A DNA stretch of 5,077 nt from NCBI GenBank assembly GCA_900546685.1, contig UREB01000132.1, positions 1-5,077 of the forward strand, read 5' to 3'. A model generated the notes under the pieces. It was not told where the DNA came from and ran no database searches. It saw only the letters and a list, made by a program, of their open reading frames with translations. How positions within the stretch are numbered: the first letter of the stretch is position 1; each line of letters opens with the position of its first letter. Below are positions 4,873 through 5,077 of this stretch, piece after piece. The DNA comes from an uncultured Eubacteriales bacterium. GTDB lineage: Bacteria > Bacillota > Clostridia > Christensenellales > QAND01. A program made the position numbers and the translations under genes.

Positions 4873-5077
4873 TCACTTGCATTTGTTCAAAATTTCATAT
4901 ATTTCATCATGGGTCAGCTTTTTACAGCAGCCTGCGGTGATGTTTGTAGAGTTTGCAATGGCGCGGAAATCAGCATCGTCAGGAATGCCCAATTCCCTAA
5001 AGGTGGTAGGCAGCCCGATCTCTTTGATAAATGCTGTCATTGCATCAATGCCGGCCAACGCGGCCTCCTCATCGCTG
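4873..5077 (-). CDS. Iron-containing alcohol dehydrogenase, C-terminal end (5' part outside window)
   Basis: The last 68 codons of a gene that enters from the right edge; there is no start in the window, and a TTG at 5058 is internal. The text IKEIGLPTTFRELGIPDDAD, followed later by an ITAGCC segment and KLTHDEIYEILNKC at the end, is the C-terminal helical domain of group III iron-dependent alcohol dehydrogenases, the BDH/YqhD-type enzymes that interconvert aldehydes or ketones and alcohols with NAD(P)H. The metal-binding histidines and the nucleotide site lie in the missing part, so activity cannot be judged. The TGA is 18 bases before the flavodoxin start, on the same strand, which suggests a common operon. 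Confidence 0.85.
   Translation of the reverse strand, partial: SDEEAALAGIDAMTAFIKEIGLPTTFRELGIPDDADFRAIANSTNITAGCCKKLTHDEIYEILNKCK

Overview
The window is an ordinary-looking bacterial gene cluster of about 5 kb. All seven supportable genes lie on the minus strand, so transcription runs from high to low coordinates. Strong AAAGGAGG-type ribosome binding sites, tight gene packing, roughly balanced base composition, lipoprotein signal peptides and the protein families present suggest an anaerobic member of the Firmicutes (Clostridia), probably gut-type. This is inference from family resemblance; no taxonomic marker is present.

Layout in transcription order: (1) the last 68 codons of an iron-containing alcohol dehydrogenase (4873-5077, cut by the right edge); (2) a lipid-anchored flavodoxin (4225-4854); (3) a lipid-anchored alpha/beta-hydrolase whose ATG overlaps the flavodoxin stop (3110-4228); (4) a 219-base intergenic stretch that holds what looks like the broken start of another flavodoxin-type gene; (5) a short cytoplasmic flavodoxin-like NAD(P)H:FMN oxidoreductase (2438-2890); (6) an aldo/keto reductase (1578-2423); (7) a second, unrelated-subfamily lipoprotein alpha/beta-hydrolase (681-1508); (8) a DUF4405 cytochrome-b-like membrane protein running off the left edge (1-679). 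Gaps are 18, -4, 219, 14, 69 and 1 bases, so most or all of these are probably co-transcribed, with 2891-3109 the only place roomy enough for an internal promoter.

Taken together the cluster combines reduction of carbonyl compounds (alcohol dehydrogenase plus aldo/keto reductase, reminiscent of the yqhD-dkgA pair of E. coli), flavin redox chemistry on both sides of the membrane (one exported and one cytoplasmic flavodoxin-fold protein), a probable haem-carrying membrane protein, and two exported esterase-like hydrolases. One reading is a system that hydrolyses an ester outside the cell and reduces the released product, with the DUF4405 protein passing electrons across the membrane. That linkage is a hypothesis. 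No mobile element, tRNA, rRNA or CRISPR array was seen. The least expected sequence features are a perfect 10-bp hairpin bracketed by 11-bp direct repeats inside the exported flavodoxin gene, and the gene remnant in the intergenic stretch.
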